Shown here in pieces: positions 1 to 11,100 of a stretch of DNA of 64,000 bases (positions are counted from its first letter, which is position 1; each line of letters begins with the position of its first letter). Origin of the DNA: Azorinus chamasolen (taxonomy: Eukaryota; Mollusca; Bivalvia; Cardiida; Solecurtidae); the NCBI GenBank assembly GCA_963576725.1, contig OY755242.1, positions 27,566,358-27,630,357 of the forward strand. The letters run 5' to 3'. The position numbers and the translations under genes are program-made. A model generated the notes under the pieces. The model worked only from the letters and a program-made list of their open reading frames with translations. It did not search any database and was not told where the DNA came from.

Positions 1-109
1 AAGGATACCATGGGCTTAAACTTGGTATGTGGGTACCCATTCTCACTCTTATTCCACCTCCATCCAAGTCAAAATGTAAAATTTCCCCCTCTAGCTTTCA
101 CACTATGGT

Positions 110-625
110 CTACTTTGTTAATGGAATGCCAGACTGATTTCGGTCCGACATCATCTCGTTTCAAAATCAAAAATTCAAAATAATAGAGTACGCTCCAACA
201 ACTAGACACAGCGATAAAGAAGTGGACGAGTTCTACCAACAACGCATGGAATTGACCAGACCTTAATGAAAGATGTGCTTATAGTACAGAGTGACTGGAA
301 TGCCAGAGTTTGAAAAGATGTACAGGACAACAAGGGGGGGTTAATGTGGACCATACTGCAATGGGGCTTCTAATAACAAGGGACTCAAGCTCCCTGGGTT
401 CGCCACCTACAACGCCCTGGTGATGAACAACACCCTGGCAAGACACAAGTCACCAAGAGAATGGACCTGGCATAGTCCAGACGGTGAGCATCACCGATTA
501 CATCCAGGCAGAAGGCGTTAATCTCGCGTTCCCCGGAGCTTAACAGGCCTCGCCAAGACAATTCTCAAGGGCACAGTTAACGGAACAGGGAGGCAAGAAA
601 GACAAGACAAAGAATAATTATAGGT
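110..625 (+). pseudogene. Decayed RTE-type LINE: endonuclease remnant joined to C-terminal tail
   Basis: Remnant of an RTE-clade non-LTR retrotransposon protein. Translating in shifting frames gives YAPTTRHSDKEVDEFYQQ (from about 189), then DVLIVQSDWNARV (about 272-310), then ATYNALVMNNTLARHKSPRE followed by WTWHSPDGEHH (about 402-495). These match the order and spacing of the apurinic-type endonuclease domain of RTE elements (QAYAPT, GDWNAKVG and WTWxSPDG landmarks). At 550-620 the frame reads LAKTILKGTVNGTGRQERQ, which resembles the very C-terminus of the same polyprotein. Endonuclease and tail therefore lie next to each other with the whole reverse transcriptase missing, implying a large internal deletion. 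Several stops and frameshifts are present. Clade assignment is from memory of the family, not from a search. Confidence 0.7.
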
Positions 626-649
626 TTAGGATTTGGAACATCTCAGACA

Positions 650-1900
650 GGAGTGGAAGACAGGATAAAGTTGAATGTATTGTCCATTGTCCACTAAGTA
701 TTTTGAAGTTTTCATTATGAATAACTAGGTGTTTAATGCAATGTTCTACAACTACTAGCTTTAAATATGACTTCCTTTACGTGTTCTATTTTAAAATGAA
801 CATTTATCATAAATCTGAACGAGCCGGTGAGTAAGTTATTTCTCGTTGTCAAATGCTCTAAGCTGCGCAAGGAAGGCTAGGAAGTACCATGTTTGATTGA
901 TGAATATTTGTTCATGTCTTTGATGCAAACATAAAGGCAAATAATGTTTTATATCATAAGGATTCAATATTTACTCTTGTCTGTGCGACTACATTGCATG
1001 TCATAAATGCAAATATGAAATGAATGATTGATATCAACGTGTATCATTATTGTAATGCTGTGTATACGTTGATAACTATCTATTTAAAATATGAAAAATA
1101 ACGAAATAGCAAGCGGCAAAAGACGAATACAATAAAACCTGTCTTAAGCGGCCAGTCATATATTGAACACATGAGTATTAAAATCAGGTTTTAAGAAACT
1201 TCCTGTGTCTTGCATGAAGCTACCACCTGTTTTAAAACCCAGTTCAGACCTATTTTAAGCATCGCTTAAGAGATGTTCTACTTTAATCCAGTATTTATGA
1301 AAACAAAATTATAACTACTGTCAATATGATTACTTTAATGTGATTTCAATCATTTTGACTTTAAATGAGGTACATGACATTACGTAGGATTGACGCATAA
1401 CTGTCGTAACTACATAATTGTATATTTACAAGCACTTGCAATAGTCCCTATTTTTATATTATGAAAACATTGTTTTATGTATTTTCTTCCAAACGCCGAG
1501 TAACTCATCGTCGCATCAGGTTCCAAACGTTTTGGAAAAGTCCCATAGAATGCAGTTACTCCGTTTTTGCACTAAGCCGCTGAACTATATACCATATTGG
1601 GATTGCATGTTTTCTGTTCTAGTTTCTCTTTTGTTGTTTGTTGACTTGTCGACAAATTCAAAAATAGAAAAAGAATGTCTATATAAACTACAATCCGTGG
1701 TCACGTGGTTCACCGACATCATATACGCGATAAATGATATTTTTTCTGCTTGTTCCACGGTATTTGCCTGTGTTATTTTAAGCAAATTAAACGTAGAATG
1801 ATGTTATATTCTATAAAAAGTCTCATTTGTTAACATAAAATGTTTAATGGGACCACGAAAATGTTCACGATTGTTAGTAAGTACAACATATCACGCTCTA
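650..1900. other. AT-rich stretch without a recognised gene
   Basis: No credible coding frame. A segment near 1131-1250 (AAAACCTGTCTTAAGCGG, later GCTACCACCTGT) vaguely resembles a pogo-like MITE seen elsewhere in the window but is too decayed to call. Short open frames on both strands at 1532-1801 have no recognisable domain. Confidence 0.5.
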
Positions 1901-1904
1901 ACCG

Positions 1905-2285
1905 TGACTGGAGTCGCATTTACACCACCAGTGGTGGTTCTGCAACTGGCCGTTCCAAGGCGGCACTCTCTTTGTCACCCTTACTTTTATGTTTGTCTTA
2001 TGCTTTTGTACTTGTGCGTTTGTTGATGTTTTGGATATTTATATATTGTACTTGTTTGTTAATGTTTGAAATGTTCATCTCTTGGACGTTTGCGTGTGTA
2101 TTTTTGTGTGTGTTTGTGTGTGTGACATGTTTTCTATCGTTGTTTCGGTGGTTATTACGTCTTTTGTGTGGCTTGTCCTGCTTGACTTTACTACTTTTTC
2201 ATTTACAAACTTGTATACGTGTAACGAGTAATTTCGTGTCTCATCAAGGTTCAAGCTGTATGGGACTTGATAAATAGTTTCTTCC
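1905..2285 (+). repeat. G-family dispersed repeat (GT-rich type)
   Basis: Contains CCAGTGGTGGTTCTGCAACT, a GGCCGTTCCAAGGCGGCACT block, CTTTGTCACCCTTACTTTT, a GT-rich run and a CTTGACTTTACTACTTTTTC tail. The same order recurs at 15410, 17340 and 33310, and a related subtype at 19280, 42045 and 47090. A 145-codon frame crosses it, but the encoded Cys/Leu/Val-rich chain follows only from the GT-rich composition and is not conserved as a protein. Confidence 0.75.
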
Positions 2286-2390
2286 TTAGAGAGACATAAA
2301 ACGTTCGCCAGATTCAAATATGTTTACAGTAGAATATGGGTTGTGTGTGGCATTTCCTGCTTGACTTTACTACTTTGTCATTAATAGTCA

Positions 2391-2621
2391 TTAACCCTTT
2401 CCCTCATATAAACGCTTTAGCACTCCTTTGCAAACAAAGTAGACCCAGGTTATGCTCCTGTAGTAACTGAGCCATCTGATCAGGGTCCACCATGTTTGCT
2501 TATGAAATACTTTAGATATACCTCTAATAGAATGTATTTTGTACATATGACATTGTAAATATTCAGCTGATAAATATGTCATTATATTTCTTACATGAAT
2601 ATTCAACAGGGAAAGGGTTAA
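2391..2621. mobile_element. TTAA-flanked MITE (D type)
   Basis: Begins TTAACCCTTTCCC and ends GGGAAAGGGTTAA, a perfect 13-bp inverted repeat including the TTAA. The interior has a decayed palindrome (GCAAACAAAGTAGACCCAGG ... CATGTTTGC). TTAA target sites with CCCT-type ends are characteristic of the piggyBac superfamily, so this is probably a non-autonomous piggyBac-like element. Confidence 0.75.
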
Positions 2622-2961
2622 TCAATTGACAGACATTTTGGAGAAACTCCAAATATAGCACTGTACCATAGTCACACACTCACGCTCTCTAAATATATCG
2701 GTATAATGCATTTGTTGTTTGGTACCTTTCTTAAAGGCAGTTTGTGTCTAGCTAGACGATCAGACTTGTACTTGCTCAGCTTGCATCGAGATGAAATGCC
2801 GGGTAATGTTGCACCATATCAGGATTCCAAGCTGTATGGCCCCCGGTTAATAGTGTCTTAAACACTAGAACACTTGTACAATACTCAACATTGTACCATA
2901 TCGGACATCATTAAGCATGCATTGCTTTGACAGCAGGATAGAGGATATGCAATATCAAAGA

Positions 2962-3315
2962 TACAGTGCTCCCTCTCTACAACGACACCCTTTGGGATAC
3001 GGAGATTGTATGTGTTGTTCAGAGGGAGTTGTTATAGGGAGGGAAAATAAAACATAATTAGCTTCCCAGATAAGGTGTATTTCGAGAACTAAAACCGTTA
3101 TGTTTCTATCAAATCCTATGTTGTGACCACTCTTTAGAATCGTCACAAAGTGACGATTCTAAAGAGTGGTCACAACATAGGGTTTGATGGAGGCATAAAG
3201 AAAATGTGATGGAAAAAGTTGTTTCTGGAGCCTTGTTGTTTCGGAAATAGTGACATGCGTTGTTGTAAGGAGGGAATCGTTATTGAGAGGGTCGTTGTAG
3301 GGAGGGAGCACTGTA
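2962..3315. mobile_element. Pogo-like MITE, CAGTGCTCCC type, with long internal hairpin
   Basis: Element 2964-3313 starts CAGTGCTCCCTCTCTACAAC and ends with the inverse (GTTGTAGGGAGGGAGCACTG), flanked on both sides by TA. A CAGT-type end with a TA target is typical of the pogo/Tigger branch of Tc1/mariner. An internal palindrome at 3116-3180 has arms of about 30 bp around a 3-base loop. A second copy at 29125-29435 lacks the left arm of that palindrome. Confidence 0.8.
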
Positions 3316-3542
3316 TAAGGAATAACTGATACGTGTACTACAAAATCTAATCAACATTTATAAAGTATTGATACTTCAAACACTAGAGACATGATTGTCG
3401 GAGTCCTGTTCAAAACGAATAAATACAACGTTTAAAGACGATTTCCTTTACACAGTGAGCTTGGCATTCTTAATTTGTCTGACGCCCATGTTGTGCCATC
3501 GGGATAACTGAATAGGTTTGGTTAATATCTCTATGAAAACTA

Positions 3543-3622
3543 TTAACCCTTTGCCTGCTATGAACCTAATGTCTGCGTAATCTCCGATTTGTTAACCCTT
3601 CGCTTGGTATCCCCAGACTATT
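3543..3622. repeat. Clustered TTAACCCTT element ends
   Basis: Two isolated left ends (TTAACCCTTTGCCTGC at 3543 and TTAACCCTTCGCTTGG at 3592) precede the intact element at 3623. They look like truncated TTAA MITEs, suggesting repeated insertion at the same short interval. Confidence 0.5.
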
Positions 3623-3862
3623 TTAACCCTTCGATTGCTATTCACGTCAATATACCTACCTGTAAATAGTGAAGACCCAGATGAGAAGCTCCTGCAGGAG
3701 CTGTCTCATCAGGGTCTGCACTATTTACAAGTTGATTGTGCATCCAGTGCACTGAACAGCAAAACACTTGTACACAGTGAAGATATATGTAATTATACAA
3801 CAGGGCATGGGCAAAGAAGGAGAAATGTTGTTGTTTTTTAAATTCAGCAAGAGAAGGGTTAA
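3623..3862 (-). mobile_element. TTAA-A MITE
   Basis: TTAA at both ends (3623-3626 and 3859-3862) with CCCTTCGATTGCT/AGCAAGAGAAGGG ends. A central hairpin, TAAATAGTG..GACC..GATGAGA followed by AGCTCCTGCAGGAGCT and the inverse arm, spans about 3660-3730. Six related copies lie at 30547, 51075, 53831, 62394 and (partial) 63755. Orientation is opposite to 30547. Confidence 0.82.
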
Positions 3863-4546
3863 AAGTGTCTTCATATCCGATTCGTTCAAAATTTGGAAAA
3901 AAAGTATTAACCGAGTATGAAACAGCTTAGATCTTGACGCCGAGCTACACAGGACGCTTAACAGGAACATGATTATTTCCTCTAAGAATTGTTAAGTAAA
4001 CAGCATTTGTTCCCGTTGGACAACTGGTGCACATTTAATGACCAACACGTTGTATAACAAACAACAAATCTATTCTCTGGAGGTTTTATGCTGTCAATAG
4101 AAGATGTTCAACATGACCGTGCAACAGTTATTAGCTTACGTTTTCGACACTTATTCCAGTTTTATGTCATTCTGTTCAATGTTACTACATTGTTAATATT
4201 TCCCCCAATAGACTAATAAAAGAACAACAAGGATCAATAACACGTTGCACTACTTCTCATAACTTTACGGTAGTTGTTAGCCTTTCGTGGGTATATTGTA
4301 ATATTTCAGAACATATCTGGTAACTAAGTATACGATCTTTATGACAGTCATTTAAAATTTTAATTGAGAATAATGTTGCAGTAAACATACGCCATCTAGT
4401 CTACTAGTCTCATAGTATGCGGGTCAATCAAATCAGAGATGACAGAACGCGTCTGACAGTTGTAAAATTAGGTTTGGAGTAGTGAAGAGAAATTTAATTA
4501 AAAAAATGATTTATTATTCTGATCTAACACGATACGGTAAGTAAAT
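3863..4546. other. AT-rich stretch, nothing recognised
   Basis: No domain-bearing frame, RNA gene, or repeat shared with the rest of the window was seen. Confidence 0.45.
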
Positions 4547-4709
4547 GTAGAGCAGCTGTGTATGTCTGTACTCGTTTTTACCATCGTAGAGCCGTTCCCT
4601 ATACGTCTGTAATCCTCTTGTCTACAGTAGAGCAGTTCTGAATACGTCTGTAATCGTCTTGTCTACAGTAAAGCAGTTTTGTATACGCCTGTACTCGTCT
4701 TGTCCATAT
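4547..4709 (+). repeat. 41-bp minisatellite, four units
   Basis: Four head-to-tail copies of a 41-bp unit resembling GTAGAGCAGTTCTGTATACG followed by TCTGTAATCGTCTTGTCTACA. The first unit is the most diverged. The third and fourth are the most alike. Confidence 0.8.
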
Positions 4710-4743
4710 ATTGGAGCTGAAACTACAATTCTGGTGATATAGA

Positions 4744-4882
4744 GAATAATAGGTTAGTGCCGTAGATGGGACGCCTTTATCCGACGAGGGGAGAAAACGT
4801 TGAGGCGAGGCTTGCCGAGCCTCAACTGTTTTCTCTCCAAGTCGGATAAAGACGTCCCATCTACGGCACTAACCTATTATTC
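4744..4882. mobile_element. 139-bp palindromic element
   Basis: Nearly the whole interval is one inverted repeat: GAATAATAGGTTAGTGCCGT at the left is matched exactly by its complement at the right, and the arms continue through GATGGGACG, TTATCCGAC and GAGAAAAC to a centre at CGAGGCTTGCCGAG. Such foldback elements are usually MITEs. No second copy was found in this window and no target duplication is obvious. Confidence 0.65.
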
Positions 4883-5418
4883 GATTTATCCAGTCAATTT
4901 ATTTAAACATCTTTTTTCATAGACTCATAAAACATAACACTCTTGAAATAAAGTACATTGAAAATGCGTGTTTTCGATCAACGGATCCCTCCCTTTTCAT
5001 TTCCATTTAGACGTAAATAGATCTAATGAGCTACCGCAGAGGAAAATAGTTTCGATACTTGCATTACAAGAGGGGAAAACGTGGTTGAATTTGAAAAATA
5101 AGATGATTTGAATCGAGGGTCGATAAGTTATTTCAAACAGACATGGTTATATTCTCTAGTCAAATTCGAGTTCCGTAGTCTCGGTTTCTATTTTTAGATA
5201 GACCTAACGTCACTCATAATCGATGGAACTGAACAGGCTATATTTAGGTCTATGACTATCACCGCCCCTGTAAGAGTTTATCAATCAATTTATCATGAGA
5301 GTGAAAAGAAAACATTTACTATTTATATGTCAATATTCAGTTTTTTTGGGGGGTTTTAAAAAAAACGCGTCAATATAGTAACTTTATATATATCTTCATT
5401 TTGGCTTACAGTATGTCT

Positions 5419-5488
5419 TGCCCGATAGCGTAGTGGTTACGATGGTCGATTATCGTGCAGTCAACCCCGGTTCGATTCTCGCCGCTTA
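5419..5488 (+). repeat. tRNA-like sequence (A and B box), left copy
   Basis: Contains TAGCGTAGTGGTT, which fits an internal A box, and GGTTCGATTCT, which fits a B box, at the usual spacing. The T arm and acceptor stem do not pair properly, so this is not a functional tRNA. It is either a tRNA pseudogene or the head of a tRNA-derived SINE. The anticodon cannot be assigned. Confidence 0.6.
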
Positions 5489-6680
5489 CGAAAATATTTT
5501 ATCTCTTTTTCCTTTATATTCTTTTTTAAATGACGGTTTGGGTTTTTACTGGGATATTTAATGATAATTATCCATATTAAGTGTTTTTTCTTTCAGTTTA
5601 ATACGTTATTTTTGGTAAAACGATTTTGAAGAAAAATTAAAATTGCTCCTGTTGTAAGAAGAAATTCCTACACCTACTATACAAATAAACCTCTACTGTA
5701 CATATAAACTTAGGTTTATTATGCTACCCCTTTATTACGTCACTAGCGGCTGTAGTGACGGGATAAAAACTTAATTACAACAAAACTGCATTTATAGACT
5801 TACCCTGGAACAGAAAGATTTCTTAATCATTTTACTACGTTGGTATGTTTACGAAATGATAATACAGCATGGCATTAAGCAAATAACCAAGCAATCATAA
5901 TGTAAATGGTGGACGCTCGTACTATGTTGATTACAGAAATACATGCACAATGACCTAAAAAACATGTTGTTTTTGTTATATCAATATATATTCACCTGGG
6001 ATATTCCAAAGAAATGTCAGTAATTGTATTTAGTATATCTTTGAACATCTTGAAGTATAAACATCTGTAGTAGTTGATATGTATTCATATTATGAATATA
6101 AGCGATATTTATTAATATAATGAAACCACATACTTCAATGTGTGTGTGACTAGAATAAACACTCTACAACATGTATGGTCTTATGTTAAATGTATTGGTG
6201 TCACCAATAACTCTTATCCTACGGAGCACCACCTGTCTTGTATTTGTAAACGGATTGGGTCCAGATAAAACTCTAATTGCATCGGCTTCTTTTACCAGGA
6301 CCCAGGCTGTCTGATGCTCGGTAAATTCATTGTTAAGAGTTATAACAAATAGGAAGTAAGTATTGCTGATAATTAAACTACTACTTTTTCATTTGTGCAG
6401 ATAACTGAGTTTAGCAGGATAACATATTGCATAGTCTCGTGTCGTTTATAACAATGTTAGATGTCTTATCGTGTCCAATGACATTTGAAAAGCAATTTCT
6501 TCTTTTACCTTTATGTATTCTTAATACTGTACAAGACCTCAGTGATAAAAACAATTTTTTACAGTTTGACAAATTGACGCAAACATGCTATATACCAAAG
6601 GGAAGAATCAGAAGACAAAAGAACGTCAAATACATTACTACAGTAGATTAACAAAGAAATTTGTAAAAGCATATGGCTGC

Positions 6681-6890
6681 CTAACACATTCCTTCCTATT
6701 GGCGCATTTTGGCGCCTCTGTAAAGTCACATTTTGAAACCATTGTGATAAATAGAGCATTTGCTCCATAGGAGCAAATACTCTATTTATCACAATGGTTT
6801 CAAAATGGTTTCAAAACAACATAATGCTCATATTCGGTAGATTTATTCAAAGACGTTGGATCTTTAACTAGTCTAGGAGGAATGAGTTAA
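6681..6890 (+). mobile_element. TTAA-B MITE, degenerate, joined to the next element
   Basis: Begins with a damaged end (CTAACACATTCCTTCCTATT) and contains the diagnostic hairpin GAAACCATTGTGATAAATAG with GCTCCATAGGAGC at its centre. It ends in the TTAA at 6887-6890 that also starts the next element. Confidence 0.65.
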
Positions 6891-7115
6891 CCCTTTCCCT
6901 CATATTGCCGGCTTTTGACGACTCTGTAGAAGTCACTTTGTGAAACCATTGTGATAAATAGAGCATTTGCTCCTATAGGAGCAAATGCTCTACTTATCAC
7001 AATGGTTTCAAACTACAAAATTCTAAAAGTTTCCTTTTCTCTAGTTAATGCTCCTTTTCGGTAGATTTATTCAAAGAGGTTGGGTCTTAAAATAGACTAT
7101 AAGGTAATGGGTTAA
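6887..7115 (+). mobile_element. TTAA-B MITE
   Basis: TTAACCCTTTCCCTCATA at the left and TATAAGGTAATGGGTTAA at the right form imperfect inverted ends around TTAA target sites. The centre is a hairpin of about 68 bp whose arms are GAAACCATTGTGATAAATAG and its complement, with GCTCCTATAGGAGC in the middle. Related copies lie at 13496, 53068 (inverted) and 63379 (partial). Confidence 0.8.
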
Positions 7116-8144
7116 TGCATAGCAAAAGTAATGCAGAAAACTGAAATGAGAACTTTCTTTATACCATTTGTTCTGCGTTAATCTTTTTTTGGTTGGTCGT
7201 AGTAGCAAGAAATTTACTATATAATGTTTTAATATCATTAGTCTTCTTCATTTGCAGGCTATATGCATGGAACATGATTATTTTATACATTTGTTACTAC
7301 GGCTGCTGGTACATATAAAACATGGTACTTGTTTTACTATTATTCAATTGTGTTTGGTTAACGATCGAGTCAGGTAATATTAATTTACTAGTCGGTACAG
7401 AAGGGCCAGTAATGCAGAAACTAAGACATATTATATCCCATTTGACATTTATGTCAAGCCCACTTTTGAAAACATAACGCTGTGTAACAATAGTTTCTCC
7501 AGTTTATACCTTTAATTTACTTTTCGCAATGTATATTTTGCAAGACATGGCCCCTTCCCTGCACAAAGAATGCAAATAAGGAAAAACATCACAAAATGTT
7601 TGTAGATTCCCCGGGGAAATAATAACAAATAACTCCAGATACAGCACCTTTATTGGAGGCGTCTCCTTAACGCATTCTATTCACCATTTCATAACATATA
7701 GACGTACGTTGAAAGTATCCTGGAGATTGGCGATACAACATGAGTTTGATTGGTCCCCTTGTTATATTAGGTTTTTAGTTTATAGCACTGATGATTGTTC
7801 ATTACCATTCATTTGATGTATGTTGAGCGATACACAAATGAGCAGTAAATGAAAACTTAGTAAACTGCAATGAGAACAAGGGCATGTTGTATTGCTATAC
7901 AAGACATGAGTCCCCCATCGGACTGAAAAAGAAACACCTCCACTCTCCCAACCAACCCACACATGGTGTGGTTGACCATGGTCTATACATTACCACCTGA
8001 ATGGTATAAGTACCTACTTTCATACCAAAGAGTGACCTTGGCCGTGGGTATAAAAGGCCAGGTATTGTGTATGACACACATTCCCATATGTGAAGTATCA
8101 AATCAATTGAATCCGACAAGAAAATATGATAAAGGGGAGTAACT
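7116..8144. other. Right part of the left duplication copy, no gene
   Basis: No domain-bearing frame. The last about 120 bases (GACCTTGGCCGTGGGTATAA onward, to GGGGAGTAACT) form the first unit of the tandem repeat that continues after the right copy at 14823. Confidence 0.5.
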
Positions 8145-11100
8145 GGTAGCCTTAGACACGTTGCCGTTGTGCAAGGGTGCCGAATTTAGCAACATGCCTT
8201 ACAATAGTAATAGGGAAACTCTTATAGACCATGTAATTATAAATGAATGTGACTTAAACTTAGTAAAGCAATGCCTTATAGTAGATCAAGATTCAACTGA
8301 AGTCTCAACACATCGCCCTATATTTTGTGAACTTGTCATACAAGGCCAACATGTGTTTGACATTAGTAACGGTGTCTATGCTTTAAACTGGAGGAACGTA
8401 AAACAGAACAAAATAGATAGATACAGGGACTGTTTAAATAATGACAGTAGTCTTTTGACAGAGCTTGAATTCAGAAACCGAATTACGTCTGAATCTGGTA
8501 TAGACAATTTATATAGAACTGTTGTTGACGCTATTCGAAATGCAACAGTTAAGAACATTCCGAAATCAAAGTATAAACCATATATAAAACCGTATTGGAA
8601 TTCAGAGCTTACACGTTTGCATTCTGAAATGAAAGTTAAGCGCTATAAGTGGATGAAAGAAAATCGCCCTAGAGGTAACAATTCCTTAGAATATCGCGAA
8701 TATAAAACTGCTAAAAGTTGCTTTCGGAAAGCTCATAGGAAAACGGTTGAACTTTATATAAAGTCACTGGAACAAGAATTAGATACAGCCGCCGAAATAG
8801 ATAAAAATGAATTTTGGAAATTGATTAAAAAACGAAGGAAAAAGACAAAGGCAAATATAATGTCGGAAATCAATTTTAATGGAGTTGCCTGTAAAGACCC
8901 TGCAGAGATAAACAAAGGTTGGGAAAAGCATTTTTCAGATTTTTATTCTCTTTCTGACGACCGAACTTTTTATTCAAATGTCAATTCTAAAGCAGAAAAG
9001 GAATTGGATGACATAAAAACCCAGATTGGGAGCTGTATAACTGACGTCATTCATATCGATGAAAACTTGGTCTGTAACGCTCTTAAATTATGTAAGAAAA
9101 ATAAAGCTTGTGGTTTTGATGGGGTTTATTACGAACATATTATACACGGCGGCCCAACACTTCTTTCAGTCATAACCCTATTTTTTCAGAAAATCACTGA
9201 TCATGCTTATTTGCCGACTGATTTAAAACGGGGGATTATAACAGTTTTGTACAAAGGTGGTAATAAACCGAAACACGACCCGAACAGTTACAGAGCTATT
9301 TCGTTATGCTCCACAATTCTGAAACTATATGAAAAAGTTTTGCTCCAGTTTATCGAGAAAGGTGATAATCTGACAGTCAACCGACTACAAGGCGGCTTTC
9401 AGAAACAGATAAGTTGTACAATGACGTCTTTTCTTTTACGTGAAAGTATATATTTTGCTAGAGAAAACAATTCGAAATTGTATACATGTTTCCTGGACGT
9501 CCGCCAGGCTTTTGACAGAGTGTCTCATACGCTACTTCTCACGAAATTATATAAAAGTGGTATAAATAAACGCATATTTAAAGTAATAATAAACATGCTT
9601 CGTAATACATACAGCTGCGTAAAATGTTCAGGTTACACGTCAGACTGGTTTCCAATTCTACAGGGAACGAGACAGGGCCAGGTTTTGAGTCCAAGGTTAT
9701 ATCTCGTTTTCATTAATGATCTAATGGATAAACTATGCGCCTCAAGTTGTTGTTTTAAAATAAGAGATTGTAGCTTCGGATGTCCAACTTCTGCAGACGA
9801 CATGGTTCTGATCTCACTAACTAAACATGGGTTAGATGAACTAATGGACATATGCCATGAAAATTCTATATCTGAAAGATACTTTTATAATGCAAGTAAA
9901 TGTAAAGTGGTTGTATTTAATGAATGTAAAAAGGATTATGAAAATCGCGAAAGAACTTGGTACTTAGGACCCGCAAAAGTTGAAGAGGATATCAAATATA
10001 CTCATTTAGGTATTGAATGTAATAAAAACATGGATCTCACGAATGTAATATATGAAGCGAGTACGAAAATACGAAAGACCTATTTTGGAATGACTGACTT
10101 TAGCTTACGTAATGACGGATTCCATCCCCTGACATGCAGGCATTTATACAACACAGTGGTATTACCGACGGGTTTATATGGTTGTGAGCAATGGAATAGG
10201 TTGACAAATGATCATATTTCTATTGTAGAACGTGCTCACAAACAGTGTGTAAAACATATGCAAGCGCTTCCTCCGTCGACGAGATCTGATATAGCTTTAA
10301 GTTTGTTAGGTATTTTCCCCCTTGAATTTGAAATTGATAAACGAAAACTTCTCTTCTTCGGTCAATTATGCAATGTTGACGAAGCGAAAGGAATAAAGAC
10401 TATGTTTATTTACCGCCTGGTTAGATATTTCAGTTATCCTAGACAGTCGCTAGGTTTCATAGCAGACGTCTATAGAATCTTTTCGAAATATGGACTCTTG
10501 CAATTCTTAAACAATTATGTTGAAAACGCGGATTTCCCATCCCTGATTGCTTGGAAAGATACCGTCAAAAAATGCATTCTTAATAAGGCAACACTTGAAT
10601 ACAGAAAAGGAATTTATAGCGAGGGAAGTATCGTTAATTTTTTGTCTATTCAGACTGATATTAAGCCGAATAGTGTATGGAGGGTTGCCCAATTATATTG
10701 TAATTACCTCCCTTTTTGCAGAACTACTATATTGTTCATTGGACGGTTGTTCTCACGGAGATATTATACAGAGTGTCCGGAATGCCGACCAGTTATCGAT
10801 GGCATCGCCGTTCACCTTATACTATACTGCAGTAACACCGATAAACACCGTCAGAAACTCTGGAGCCGACTACACCAAATTCTCGGCTCTGCAAATTTTG
10901 ATATTTTCTGCCGTTTATCTCCGAAAGAGCAAATAGTTGAGATGATATCAGGGTTCCCCTGCTTATTAATTAGTGATGTTGAGAGGGTCAGATGTTTCAA
11001 AATAGTTTTGATACAAATACATAATATATCTTATAATTTGAAATTACGGTGCACTTTTAATTAAGAAATCCTGACTGTATGAACTTGTATTTGCCCGGAC

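Larger units (their letters stand above)
5002..8144 (+). repeat. Left copy of 3.1-kb direct duplication flanking the LINE
   Basis: Matches 11588-14822 colinearly from TCCATTTAGACG to GGGGAGTAACT. Differences seen by eye are scattered substitutions (about four in the first 330 bases) plus a few indels. This copy lacks a block of about 26 bases present near 13241 and one of about 70 bases near 14010. It carries an extra TGGTTTCAAAA at about 6802. Its right end abuts the truncated 5' end of the LINE, and its left end has no homology to the sequence left of the other copy. It holds a tRNA-like sequence, two TTAA-B MITEs and the first unit of a tandem repeat at the right edge. No gene was recognised. 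Confidence 0.93.

Noticed and set aside
1131..1250. Possible pogo-like MITE (AAAACCTGTCTTAAGC, GCTACCACCTGT)
   Set aside because: Neither terminus nor hairpin is preserved well enough to support a call.
1840..2277. 145-codon frame rich in Cys, Leu and Val, looking like a membrane protein
   Set aside because: It lies wholly in the GT-rich G repeat. Equivalent positions in other copies carry stops and the frame is not kept.
3688..3701. Spaced hairpins recurring through the window as a CRISPR-like array
   Set aside because: The hairpins are the centres of separate TTAA or TA elements thousands of bases apart, with no regular spacers and no cas genes. The DNA is clearly eukaryotic.
6427..6651. 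Conserved short frame present in both duplicated copies (also 13020-13271)
   Set aside because: Its conservation reflects the recent segment duplication. The right copy is altered by the 26-base insertion and no domain is seen.
8040..8060. TATAAAAG motif (also at 14725 and 52660) as a promoter
   Set aside because: No gene follows, and the first two lie inside a tandem repeat unit.
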